Part shown: positions 1 to 6,965 of the stretch, piece by piece
Layout: every line of letters begins with the position of its first letter
How positions within the stretch are numbered: the first letter of the stretch is position 1
Assembly: GCA_028714615.1 (NCBI GenBank)
Contig: JAQTMA010000042.1
Span: forward strand, 1,876 to 23,618
DNA length: 21,743 bases
Direction of reading: 5' to 3'
From: Anaerolineaceae bacterium
GTDB lineage: Bacteria > Chloroflexota > Anaerolineae > Anaerolineales > Anaerolineaceae
Notes under the pieces: generated by a model
Told to the model about the DNA's origin: nothing
Seen by the model: only the letters and a program-made list of their open reading frames with translations
Databases searched by the model: none
Translations under genes and position numbers: made by a program

Positions 1-612
1 CTAAAATCGACAATCCGAGAGCGCGCTTAACACGGTCATCAAGGTTGCATAATCGTCACGCAACAAAGTGATGACTTCCTGGGTGGCGCGGTTGATCCAG
101 CCGGTATCGCCGCCAGCCAGGTGGGTTTCGTGGGCTTGCTTAAGGTGGGCTGCCAGCAGCTCGCCGACGGGAATCTCTTGCGAGCGGAGGATGTGGCGAA
201 AGTATCCGAAGCGCCCTGCGCCGGTGAAACGGCACAGCTCATCCGGATCGCAGGGGTAGATGACGTCCAGGCTGAGCGGCGGGCGAGGGGGCAGCAGGTG
301 GAAGAAGCGCCCACCCTGCCGGTAGCCGACGAACAGCACGCTGATCTCCACCGGCACGTTGCGATTGAGGCGGTTATCTTGAATCACATTTTCCGGCACG
401 CCATCCGCGGTGACCAGTTGGCGCACCAGGCCATCATCGTCGATGTGGATATCGTACACCAGGCCGTAGACCTGGTGGTCTTGGGCCAGGGGAATGCTGA
501 CCATGCAACCGAAGGAAGGAGCGGTGAGCTGCGACACCCGGCAGCCCACCACACAGCCTGCGGTACTGGCGCGCAATAATCGCCCGATGGGGATGGCAGA
601 GATTTCGGTCAT
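1..612 (-). CDS. HAS-barrel-like protein encoded directly downstream of nurA
   Basis: This is a complete 203-aa protein with its stop at the very left edge of the window. The first ~60 residues (IGRLLRAST..., then a VYGLVYDI segment) resemble the HAS-barrel found at the N-terminus of HerA helicases and ATP synthase subunits. No Walker A motif is present, so it is not an ATPase itself. The rest is mixed alpha/beta with a helical C-terminus and no signal peptide or membrane segment, which suggests a cytoplasmic protein. Its ATG overlaps the nurA stop by four bases (ATGA), so the two are translationally coupled; a GGAGG lies about 15 nt upstream. In archaea and many bacteria NurA works with the HerA translocase in DNA end resection, and a detached HAS-barrel partner fits that context. 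The HAS-barrel call is my reading of the pattern and the function is inferred. Otherwise it should be called hypothetical. Confidence 0.6.
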   Translation of the reverse strand: MTEISAIPIGRLLRASTAGCVVGCRVSQLTAPSFGCMVSIPLAQDHQVYGLVYDIHIDDDGLVRQLVTADGVPENVIQDNRLNRNVPVEISVLFVGYRQGGRFFHLLPPRPPLSLDVIYPCDPDELCRFTGAGRFGYFRHILRSQEIPVGELLAAHLKQAHETHLAGGDTGWINRATQEVITLLRDDYATLMTVLSALSDCRF

Positions 613-1790
613 AGGGTATGTTGAGTCCTCCCGCCCGTTTGCTTCTGGTAAAGTTTATTGGATTGTTCGAAGGAATAAATGCCCCGGCTAAGCATCTCCC
701 CGAGCAGCATCTGTTCGAGCTGTTCGGCTTCGGCATAGCTGACCACCGCAATCTCGTGGGCGCGATGGAGCGCGTAGGGATAGGGGCGGGCTCCCAAGAG
801 GCGGCTCTGGTAGAAGAGGGTGGCGTGTAGCAGGTCCACCGAAGGCCGTTTCTCGGCGACCCAGGCAGGTAGCTCCACCCGGGCCAGGTATGGTTGGCCA
901 ACGCGACCGACGTTGAGATAAAAGAAGTGCAGCGCCAACGGGCCTTCAAACTGGCGCGCCGAGCTGGATTGGATGCGGAAAATTCCAGAGCGCTCGCCGG
1001 GGGCCAGCAAGCCTGCAAACAAATCGCGATCGCGGACGCCGGCGAAGGGGCGAATTTTCCCGGCCAAATGCAGGTCGTGGGCATCCATCGCCGCCAATTC
1101 AAGCAGGCGTACGACCATATCATAACGGGGCCGGTCGACATACCCGGCTGCCACCGCGCCGAGTTGAGATAGCTCAAGCAAGACAGCCAGGTATTTCTGG
1201 AAGCTTTCGCGGAACTCACCCTTCTCGCGGTACTCGCGCTCCGAAAAGATCTCCAGGGGACCATCCGTCAGGGCGATCACAGGAGGGGGAAGCTCCCGGG
1301 CCAGCTCGACGAGCACATTGCGCTCTTCCAGGTCGCGTAGCATGGCAATGCCCTCATCGGTGATCAGGCTGCCGCCGGAGTAGATGCGCTCGTAGCCGAG
1401 CAGGGTGCTGAGCTTGCGTTCGATGGGGGCTGAATCCGAATCGGGGCACATCTGGAAGACGCCGACATTGATAACGCCGTATTCAACCCGTCCGTGTGGA
1501 TTAGGCACCACCTGCGAGCCATCGGCGGCCAGCAGTGTGGCGGAGGTTACAGCCGCCGGCAGCGGGCAGCGCGTGTCGAGCGGATCGGATACTGGCTGGG
1601 CGCAACGCAAGGACGGGGCTGCTTCCATGGCGTGCTCCACCAGCCGGCGCAGCTCGTCCGTTTTCCCGGCATATCTACCCAGGACTTGATCGGCCTGCTG
1701 GCGATGCTGCTCCAGGTCCCGAGCGACCTGGGGCGCTTTTTCTCCCCAGGCCTGCACCTGAGTGTGGATGGATTGAAAGTCGACCGGCAT
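609..1790 (-). CDS. nurA: NurA-domain nuclease
   Basis: This 393-aa protein matches the NurA nuclease family (5'-3' single-strand exonuclease and endonuclease, partner of the HerA motor in end resection). The visible acidic motifs are LLAADGSQV (D90), ALTDGPLEIF (D176) and GYVDRPR (D219). A C-terminal YALHRAHEIAVVSYAEAE block carries the family's late conserved His/Glu. Residues 20-60 look like a coiled helical N-terminus. I chose the ATG at 1790 because GGAAGGGAG sits just upstream; the open frame extends 21 codons further but without a ribosome binding site, and that extension would run through the promoter at 1825-1853. It overlaps the next gene by four bases. The gene is divergent from a DndB-family gene, which suggests DNA repair or defence. 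Metal-dependent nuclease activity is known for the family, not shown here. Confidence 0.85.
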   Translation of the reverse strand: MPVDFQSIHTQVQAWGEKAPQVARDLEQHRQQADQVLGRYAGKTDELRRLVEHAMEAAPSLRCAQPVSDPLDTRCPLPAAVTSATLLAADGSQVVPNPHGRVEYGVINVGVFQMCPDSDSAPIERKLSTLLGYERIYSGGSLITDEGIAMLRDLEERNVLVELARELPPPVIALTDGPLEIFSEREYREKGEFRESFQKYLAVLLELSQLGAVAAGYVDRPRYDMVVRLLELAAMDAHDLHLAGKIRPFAGVRDRDLFAGLLAPGERSGIFRIQSSSARQFEGPLALHFFYLNVGRVGQPYLARVELPAWVAEKRPSVDLLHATLFYQSRLLGARPYPYALHRAHEIAVVSYAEAEQLEQMLLGEMLSRGIYSFEQSNKLYQKQTGGRTQHTL

Positions 1791-1824
1791 GAAGCTCCCT
1801 TCCTCTAAACCGAACGTTTGTTTG

Positions 1825-1853
1825 ATTGTACGTACAACGAGCGCGAAAGACAA
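1825..1853 (-). promoter_or_regulatory. Predicted sigma70 promoter of nurA
   Basis: Read on the minus strand, TTGTCT (1848-1853) and TACAAT (1825-1830) are separated by exactly 17 bp, and the -10 lies 35 bp upstream of the nurA ATG. The -35 matches 4 of 6 and the -10 matches 5 of 6 consensus bases. Confidence 0.6.
1826..1837. promoter_or_regulatory. 12-bp perfect palindrome over the nurA -10 (candidate operator)
   Basis: TTGTACGTACAA is a perfect 12-bp palindrome. It covers five bases of the predicted nurA -10 and extends into the spacer, where a bound repressor would block polymerase. The binding protein is unknown; DndB or a SOS-type repressor are guesses. It does not match the classic LexA boxes I know. 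Confidence 0.45.
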
Positions 1854-1865
1854 GCAGGTTTTAAA

Positions 1866-1894
1866 TTGACAGGTCTGATCGATGTTTCTATAAT
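1866..1894 (+). promoter_or_regulatory. Consensus sigma70 promoter of the dndB-like gene
   Basis: TTGACA (1866-1871), a 17-bp spacer and TATAAT (1889-1894) make a perfect 12-of-12 consensus promoter. The -10 ends 39 bp before the ATG at 1934. Its -35 is only 12 bp from the -35 of the oppositely directed nurA promoter, so the two polymerases would compete for the same short region. Confidence 0.8.
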
Positions 1895-1933
1895 AAGTGT
1901 ATTCTCCACCGGTTTATCGGAAAGGATCTGGCC

Positions 1934-2998
1934 ATGCACGGGTATGCACACACATTTCCAGCTCTCCGTGGTATTCAAGGCGGCCACCCGTACTACGTGG
2001 CCATGTGCCCGCTCAAATTACTGCCCAAACTGTTCCTATTTGACGACAAGGAGCTACCGGTGGAGATGCGCGCGCAACGCGTACTAAACCAGGCGCGCAT
2101 CCCCGAGATTTGTCATTATATCCTGGAAAACAAGCAAGATTACGTCTTTTCGGCCATCACCGCCTCGATCGATGGAGAGGTCACCTTTGAACCGGCAGCG
2201 GCTGTCGATGGCGACTTCGGGATCGGGAGCTTGATCGTGCCGATGTCGGCGCGGTTTATCATCAACGACGGCCAACACCGCCGGGCGGCCATCGAAGCCG
2301 CCCTGGAGGAATGCCCCGAGCTGGGCGAGGAAACCATCGGGGTGGTTTTTTACCTGGATACGGGTTTGCAACGCAGCCAGCAGATCTTCGCGGATCTAAA
2401 CAAACACGCGGCGCGCCCCACGGGCTCGCTGGGCATCTTATATGATTTCCGCGACCCGTTGGCCTGCCTGGCGCGGGATCTGACCGACCAGGCGCCCATC
2501 TTCAAGGGGTTGACCGAAAAGGCCAAGACGGTCATCGCCCCGCGTTCGATCAAATTATTCACCCTGAGCGGGGTATACGCCGCCACGGGTGCGTTGCTGC
2601 ACAAACACCGCCGCCAGACGATCAGCCCAGACGAAACCAAGCTCGCGTTTCGTTACTGGAATGAGCTTTGCCGCGTGATCCCCGAGTGGCAGATGGCCTG
2701 TAAACACACCGCCAGCCCGGTGGAACTGCGCCGGGATACAATCTGTGTACACAACGTCACCCTGTTGGCTTTTGGTATTGCTGGTAACCAACTGATCAAA
2801 AAATTCCCCGAGGAATGGCCTTCTCGCTTGCAAGCTTTGTGCAAAGTCGATTGGTCGCGCACGAACCGGATGTGGGAAGGGCGCGCCACCACCAACGGAA
2901 AGATCAACAACAACCGCCAGGCAGCCGAGCTAACCGCAGTCAAACTGCGGGCTATGATGGGACTACCGCTCAACCCGAAAGAGGTCTGGTTGGCTTAG
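1934..2998 (+). CDS. dndB: DndB-family DGQHR-domain protein
   Basis: This 354-aa protein belongs to the DGQHR family that includes DndB of the DNA phosphorothioation systems. The hallmark FIINDGQHR lies at residues 108-116, followed by an RRAAIEAAL helix. A QQIFADLNKHA block follows near residue 155, as in DndB. The length is normal for the family and there is no signal peptide. GGAAAGG precedes the ATG by 8 nt. In characterised clusters DndB is a negative regulator of dnd transcription and modification; it is not the sulfur-transfer enzyme. Here no dndA, dndC, dndD or dndE is visible. The gene stands alone, divergent from nurA, with its own consensus promoter and terminator. It may therefore be an orphan regulator, part of a scattered Dnd system, or a DGQHR protein with another role. 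The family is clear; the function is not. Confidence 0.82.
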   Translation: MHGYAHTFPALRGIQGGHPYYVAMCPLKLLPKLFLFDDKELPVEMRAQRVLNQARIPEICHYILENKQDYVFSAITASIDGEVTFEPAAAVDGDFGIGSLIVPMSARFIINDGQHRRAAIEAALEECPELGEETIGVVFYLDTGLQRSQQIFADLNKHAARPTGSLGILYDFRDPLACLARDLTDQAPIFKGLTEKAKTVIAPRSIKLFTLSGVYAATGALLHKHRRQTISPDETKLAFRYWNELCRVIPEWQMACKHTASPVELRRDTICVHNVTLLAFGIAGNQLIKKFPEEWPSRLQALCKVDWSRTNRMWEGRATTNGKINNNRQAAELTAVKLRAMMGLPLNPKEVWLA

Positions 2999-3014
2999 GA
3001 TGCATGGTCAATGC

Positions 3015-3048
3015 AAACAGCGCGCCCAGTATGGCGCGCTGTTTTATT
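3015..3048 (+). terminator. Intrinsic terminator of the dndB-like gene
   Basis: AAACAGCGCGCC (3015-3026) pairs with GGCGCGCTGTTT (3033-3044) as a perfect 12-bp stem with a 6-nt loop, followed by a T-rich tail (TTTATTTA). It starts 17 nt after the stop codon. Confidence 0.85.
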
Positions 3049-3131
3049 TATGCGTAGGTGTCTGGGGAACTTTTCACCGGATGCTGCGTCTACTCCCTAA
3101 CAAAATGAACCGAATTAATATGGAGGAAACC

Positions 3132-3965
3132 ATGCGTAACAAGTTCTTACTCGTAATGATCGCCGCTCTCATGATCAGTTTGCTTTCAGCCTGCGGTCCG
3201 GCCGCGAAGGCTTTCACCAATTCAAACGCACTCAACAGCGGCACCAGCCTGCCCGGCGGCATCCAACCGCAGGGCCAAATTGCACCCACGGGAGGAGTCC
3301 TGCCGCAGGGTCAACCCACCCCCGTCCCCGGCATCCGCTCGCTGGTGGTTTCCGGCACCGGCCGGGCAACCCTGACCCCCGATATCGCTTACGTCAATAT
3401 CGGCGTGCATACCGAGAATGCCGACGTGGCTGAAGCCCTGGCGAGCAATACCGCCCAGGCTCAGAAAGTCGCCGATGCGATCCGGGCATTAGGCGTGGAC
3501 GCCAAAGATATCCAGACCACCAACTTCAATATTTACCCGATGCAGACCTACGGCCCCAACAACGAAGTCACCGGCACCAAGTACGCCGTGGATAATTCCG
3601 TCTACGTGACGGTGCGCGACCTGAGCAAGCTGGGCAATTTGCTGGATGCCGCAGTCAAGAATGGCGCCAACAGCATCAACGGCGTGCAGTTCGACGTGGC
3701 CGATAAGTCCGCGGCGCTTTCCGATGCGCGCAAGGCAGCGGTGAAAGACGCGCAGAGCCAGGCGCAGGAACTGGCTTCGGCCGCCGGCGTGACCCTCGGC
3801 GCGGTGCAGTCTATCAACACGAGCAATAACAGCGTGCCCCTGCCGATCTATGCTGGCATGGGAATGGGGGGCGGAGGGGCGCGGGCAGAAGCAGCCCAGG
3901 TGCCGGTCTCTTCCGGTCAGTTGATTATCACGGTGGATGTGAATCTCGTGTATGAGATTAAGTAA
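3132..3965 (+). CDS. SIMPL-domain (DUF541) lipoprotein
   Basis: This 277-aa protein has a lipoprotein signal, hydrophobic residues 4-20 ending in LLSAC with the acceptor Cys at 21. A Pro/Gly/Gln-rich linker (about 30-75) follows, then a SIMPL domain. That domain starts with SLVVSGTGRATLTPDIAYVNIGV and contains the VDNSVYVTVRDLSKLGNLLDAAV segment and the ARKAAVKDAQSQAQELASAAG helix, and it ends with IITVDVNLVYEI. It is likely anchored on the outer face of the membrane. SIMPL proteins are widespread and of unclear role; some are linked to oxidative or envelope stress. The ATG at 3132 follows GGAGG at 3122-3126; the open frame extends back to 3000 but that part overlaps the preceding terminator. 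It is monocistronic, between two terminators. Confidence 0.87.
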   Translation: MRNKFLLVMIAALMISLLSACGPAAKAFTNSNALNSGTSLPGGIQPQGQIAPTGGVLPQGQPTPVPGIRSLVVSGTGRATLTPDIAYVNIGVHTENADVAEALASNTAQAQKVADAIRALGVDAKDIQTTNFNIYPMQTYGPNNEVTGTKYAVDNSVYVTVRDLSKLGNLLDAAVKNGANSINGVQFDVADKSAALSDARKAAVKDAQSQAQELASAAGVTLGAVQSINTSNNSVPLPIYAGMGMGGGGARAEAAQVPVSSGQLIITVDVNLVYEIK

Positions 3966-4008
3966 GAGAGTAACAAGGCAAGAAGTCAAAAGGCAATAAG
4001 GAAAGTTG

Positions 4009-4048
4009 GAAGAGGCATCCGGGAAAATCGGGACGCCTCTTCTCTTTT
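4009..4048 (+). terminator. Terminator after the SIMPL lipoprotein gene
   Basis: GAAGAGGC (4009-4016) pairs with GCCTCTTC (4035-4042). Three more inner pairs follow after one mismatch, and the stem is followed by TCTCTTTTC. It lies between two convergent genes (stops at 3965 and 4059). Confidence 0.7.
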
Positions 4049-4058
4049 CAGTTGAAGA

Positions 4059-5558
4059 TCAAGGTTGGTTTGGGATTTTCCACTCCATCTTCCAAGGACC
4101 TGTTATGCTGATCTCGCCACTCGAAAGGTACAGTTGCATGGATTGCTGTGGGAACTCGGGAAGGCCGATAGTCAATTGCAGCCGTGAATTCGACAAGGTT
4201 TTACAGTTGGCGCTGACCACCCGGTCCGAGAACTGGCTCAGGAACAAGCTATCAATCGCCAGTCCATCCTGAGGCATGGTCTGCACCAGGAGGGTGAGGA
4301 GGTAACGGTCCTCAGGATTAGTCCCCGGATTGGGATTCGGGGTGATGGTGAAACTGAGCGGCTGCACCAATACACCTGCCACGCTCAGCTGGGTGCCCGG
4401 CCCTTGAGGGAGTTCCCAGGTCTGGCTCGCGGAACCATTCTGACCCGGATCGAAGCGCAGCTTTGCATCGCTGGTAAAGCCGAAGGTGAGTTGCTCGAAG
4501 ATGAGCACCCCGGTTTTCGCCTGTGGATCCAGTGGATCGAAGCGGTAGGTGGTGGTCCGAGCGTTGGCTTCGCGTACCGGTTCTCCCGGCTCGAAGGCTG
4601 CGCCCAAATCAGAGATGTGGCGGGTATAGCGGCGGCCGGTTTCGTCGGCCAACTGTACCTGAACATCGCGCAGTGAATTCCAATTGGGGTTTTCCCAAGA
4701 GATCTGTGCTTGAAGCCCGGTTTCCTTCGGATTCTGACCGACCTGGAGCAAGCTGGCGGTGATGCCGTGCGCAGCAGCCGCAGCACCCGCAGGTGTGTAG
4801 GGTTGGGTGAGGGAGAGCCCCGCCGCTGACGCCGTCTCGGCGCTGTGAGTATTCTGGAGAACAAGCAGCACTGACCAGTTCTCAGGCGCAAATCCAGCCG
4901 GCAGGGAGGGCAGGCGGGGCAGCACCAGGGTCACCTGGTCAACTGCAACAGGCAACGGTGGGAAGCTAAACGAAGCCTGGAGGACATCCCCGATGCCTGA
5001 CATGCTCGAACCAGGAGCGAAGCGAGAGCCATCCGGCAGCAGGAGGTAAGGTTTGACTTCTTCGGGCACATCCCCGGCAGCCGACTTCATATCGAACTTT
5101 TCACGGGGCAACCCCGTCACCTGCAGGACGATATGGGTCTGCTGCGAATCGGCCACCACGTTTTCCACCCGTAAAACGACGTCCCCCTGCCGCTGCTCGA
5201 CCGGTGCGAGCAAAACGCGAGTCTCTCCGGGCTCGACAAACCCGATCCCGGGAGCGTACCCAAGCAGCCGCTGAACCTGAGCGAGCACCTTCTGCGGTCC
5301 GACCAGGCTGACTGCCAGGACCAGCAGCAAAATCACTGCCAGTGGAACCGCCAAAGCCGGCTGGCGGAAAATCCCGCGCAGCCACTCAAGCCAAGCAGCT
5401 TGGGGGCGATCAGCCGGATTTTGCATGGCTGCTGCCCGTTCGGTCAATTGGCGCTCCAAGCGGATCGCAAAAGCCGGGTCAGGGGAAGCGGAATTATAAA
5501 CGGCGTCCAGTTGATTCTCGATCTCCCGGGAGAACTTCGGGTTCATGGGCTCAGTCAC
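4059..5558 (-). CDS. Membrane anti-sigma factor-like protein with large extracytoplasmic region
   Basis: This 499-aa protein has a short cytoplasmic N-terminus (1-65) of about the size expected for a sigma-binding segment. One transmembrane helix (about 68-86) follows, then an LLGYAPGIGFV segment near 98-108 and a ~390-aa outer region rich in beta strands. The arrangement resembles the DUF4179-type anti-sigma proteins common in Chloroflexota and Firmicutes. The start is GTG at 5558, placed six bases after GGAGG; it overlaps the stop of the ECF sigma gene by 8 bp, so the two are coupled. No zinc-binding HxxxCxxC motif is visible in the N-terminus, so it is not a ZAS-type anti-sigma. It presumably holds the sigma factor at the membrane until an outer signal is sensed; that is inferred from context and topology. 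Confidence 0.72.
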   Translation of the reverse strand: MTEPMNPKFSREIENQLDAVYNSASPDPAFAIRLERQLTERAAAMQNPADRPQAAWLEWLRGIFRQPALAVPLAVILLLVLAVSLVGPQKVLAQVQRLLGYAPGIGFVEPGETRVLLAPVEQRQGDVVLRVENVVADSQQTHIVLQVTGLPREKFDMKSAAGDVPEEVKPYLLLPDGSRFAPGSSMSGIGDVLQASFSFPPLPVAVDQVTLVLPRLPSLPAGFAPENWSVLLVLQNTHSAETASAAGLSLTQPYTPAGAAAAAHGITASLLQVGQNPKETGLQAQISWENPNWNSLRDVQVQLADETGRRYTRHISDLGAAFEPGEPVREANARTTTYRFDPLDPQAKTGVLIFEQLTFGFTSDAKLRFDPGQNGSASQTWELPQGPGTQLSVAGVLVQPLSFTITPNPNPGTNPEDRYLLTLLVQTMPQDGLAIDSLFLSQFSDRVVSANCKTLSNSRLQLTIGLPEFPQQSMQLYLSSGEISITGPWKMEWKIPNQP

Positions 5559-6129
5559 GGTCGGCCTCCAACTGGTTTTCTAGCCGTTCCAGCAAACGGT
5601 AAAGGGACATTTTTACGGCAGAGGTCTTGCGGTTCAAGACCACGGCCATCTCATCAAAGCTCAACCGGGCTGCAAATCGCAAGCGGAGCAGTTCCCGCTC
5701 CTCATCAGGCACTTCTGCAACCCGTTTGAGCAGGCTTTGCAGATGCTCTTGATGGATGATTTGGGTCAAGAGATCAATATCCGGGGCTGGCGGGTCGTTC
5801 TCCGGGTCGAGCGGCGCATCGACAGGACGGCGGCGAAAATAGTCCGCCGCTTTGCGCCGAGCGATGGAAAAAAGCCAGGCAGCGAAATATCCCTGGTCTT
5901 GATAGCGGGGCAAACCCTCCAGCGCTGCCAGGAAAACCTGGGAAGTGAGATCTTCTGCATCGGCGGTATTGCCGACGCGCACCAGCAGGTAGCGATAGAC
6001 CGGGTCCAGGTAGGCGCGGTAGATCTCTCCAAAAGCAGCCGGGTTGCGGTCGAATGCCGCGGTCGGGGGTCCTTCCCTGTTTTCCATCAGCACCGATTGT
6101 AACGTCAACGATTGAATTGGATGGGTCAT
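5551..6129 (-). CDS. ECF-type sigma-70 family RNA polymerase sigma factor
   Basis: This is a 192-aa sigma factor with only regions 2 and 4. Region 2 (about 30-100) includes YLDPVYRYLLVRVGNTADAE, the DLTSQVFLAAL helix and the WLFSIARRKAADYFRRR DNA-contact segment. Region 4 (about 140-187) includes the SFDEMAVVLNRKTSAVKMSLYRLLERL helix-turn-helix. It redirects RNA polymerase to a stress or envelope regulon. The ATG at 6129 follows AGGAAA. A second Met at codon 15 has no ribosome binding site. The gene overlaps its membrane-bound anti-sigma partner, which supports a signal-responsive pair. No clear autoregulatory ECF promoter was found in the 167 bp upstream; a weak sigma70-like TTGTGA-18-GATTAT occurs there. 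Confidence 0.9.
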   Translation of the reverse strand: MTHPIQSLTLQSVLMENREGPPTAAFDRNPAAFGEIYRAYLDPVYRYLLVRVGNTADAEDLTSQVFLAALEGLPRYQDQGYFAAWLFSIARRKAADYFRRRPVDAPLDPENDPPAPDIDLLTQIIHQEHLQSLLKRVAEVPDEERELLRLRFAARLSFDEMAVVLNRKTSAVKMSLYRLLERLENQLEADRD

Positions 6130-6296
6130 GATTTTCCTGAATTCTGAAGAGAAGCTCGCGTGAGCACGGTGGTGTGATTTCCAATCATGCTTAATAATCG
6201 CTTGAGCGGCAAAAAAGTCACAAATCGGCCGGAGCTTCGCTCAAATGGATTTGGTTTGACCCCCCCATAGCAAAATTGGCGCCCTTTGTACCCCCT

Positions 6297-6944
6297 CTAC
6301 TTGCGAACGACCCCCTCAGCCCAGGCATATACCGCTGCCTGAGTGCGATCTGCCAGGTGCAGCTTGCTCAGGATGCTGCCCACGTGCGTCTTGACCGTCG
6401 ATTCACCGATGACGAGCTTATCGGCAATCTCCTGATTGCTGGCTCCGGTGGCCACCAGGCGCAGAACCTCCAATTCCCGGTCGCTCAGCACGGAAAACGG
6501 GTTGGCCTCCACCCGATCAGCGCCCTGCAGTCCCTGGACGATGCGGGCGGCGACGCGCGAGTCCAGGACCGCCTCTCCGCGGGCGGCTTTGCGGATGGCA
6601 TCGGCAATCTCATTCGGGCGAGCGTCTTTGAGCAGATAGGAGAGCGCCCCGGCTCGGATGGCGGGGAAGACCTGTTCGTCTTCATGAAATGAGGTAAAGA
6701 TGACGATCTGCGTGTGGGGGCTGACGCGGCGGAGAGCGCGGGTGATCTCCACCCCATCCATGCCCGGAAGGACCAGGTCGACCAGGGCGACATCCGGCGC
6801 CAGATCCTTGGCCAGGCGGATGGCTGCGGCGCCATCCTCGGCGGACCCGATCACTTCCAAATCCGGGTTGGTTTCCAGAAAGGTTAGAATCCCCTGCCGG
6901 ACAACGGCATGGTCGTCGACGATGAGCACGGTGATTTTCGGCAT
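6297..6944 (-). CDS. NarL/FixJ-type response regulator (REC + LuxR helix-turn-helix)
   Basis: This 215-aa regulator has a receiver domain at 1-120 and a LuxR-type helix-turn-helix at 151-210. Receiver residues are complete: acidic pair D10/D11, phospho-acceptor D56 (VALVDLVLPGMDG), T84 and K106. The DNA-binding domain shows LSDRELEVLRLVATG, NQEIADKL and STVKTHV. It starts 21 nt after the stop of the histidine kinase gene in the same direction, so it is the partner of that kinase. Phosphorylation at D56 should drive dimerisation and binding to inverted repeats. No terminator was seen after it. Confidence 0.93.
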   Translation of the reverse strand: MPKITVLIVDDHAVVRQGILTFLETNPDLEVIGSAEDGAAAIRLAKDLAPDVALVDLVLPGMDGVEITRALRRVSPHTQIVIFTSFHEDEQVFPAIRAGALSYLLKDARPNEIADAIRKAARGEAVLDSRVAARIVQGLQGADRVEANPFSVLSDRELEVLRLVATGASNQEIADKLVIGESTVKTHVGSILSKLHLADRTQAAVYAWAEGVVRK

Positions 6945-6965
6945 CTTTTCCGTAGACCTTCCTGG

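Noticed and set aside
434..1264. Open frame of 276 codons on the minus strand inside nurA
   Set aside because: It overlaps nurA and the next gene in a different frame and is Arg/Ser/Trp rich, typical of an out-of-frame shadow.
1811..1820. LexA (SOS) box at CGAACGTTTG upstream of nurA
   Set aside because: It resembles half of a CGAAC-N4-GTTCG box but has no proper second half at the required spacing.
1934..2998. DndB-like gene as part of a mobile defence island
   Set aside because: No integrase, transposase, direct repeats or tRNA end is visible, and base composition is like the neighbours.
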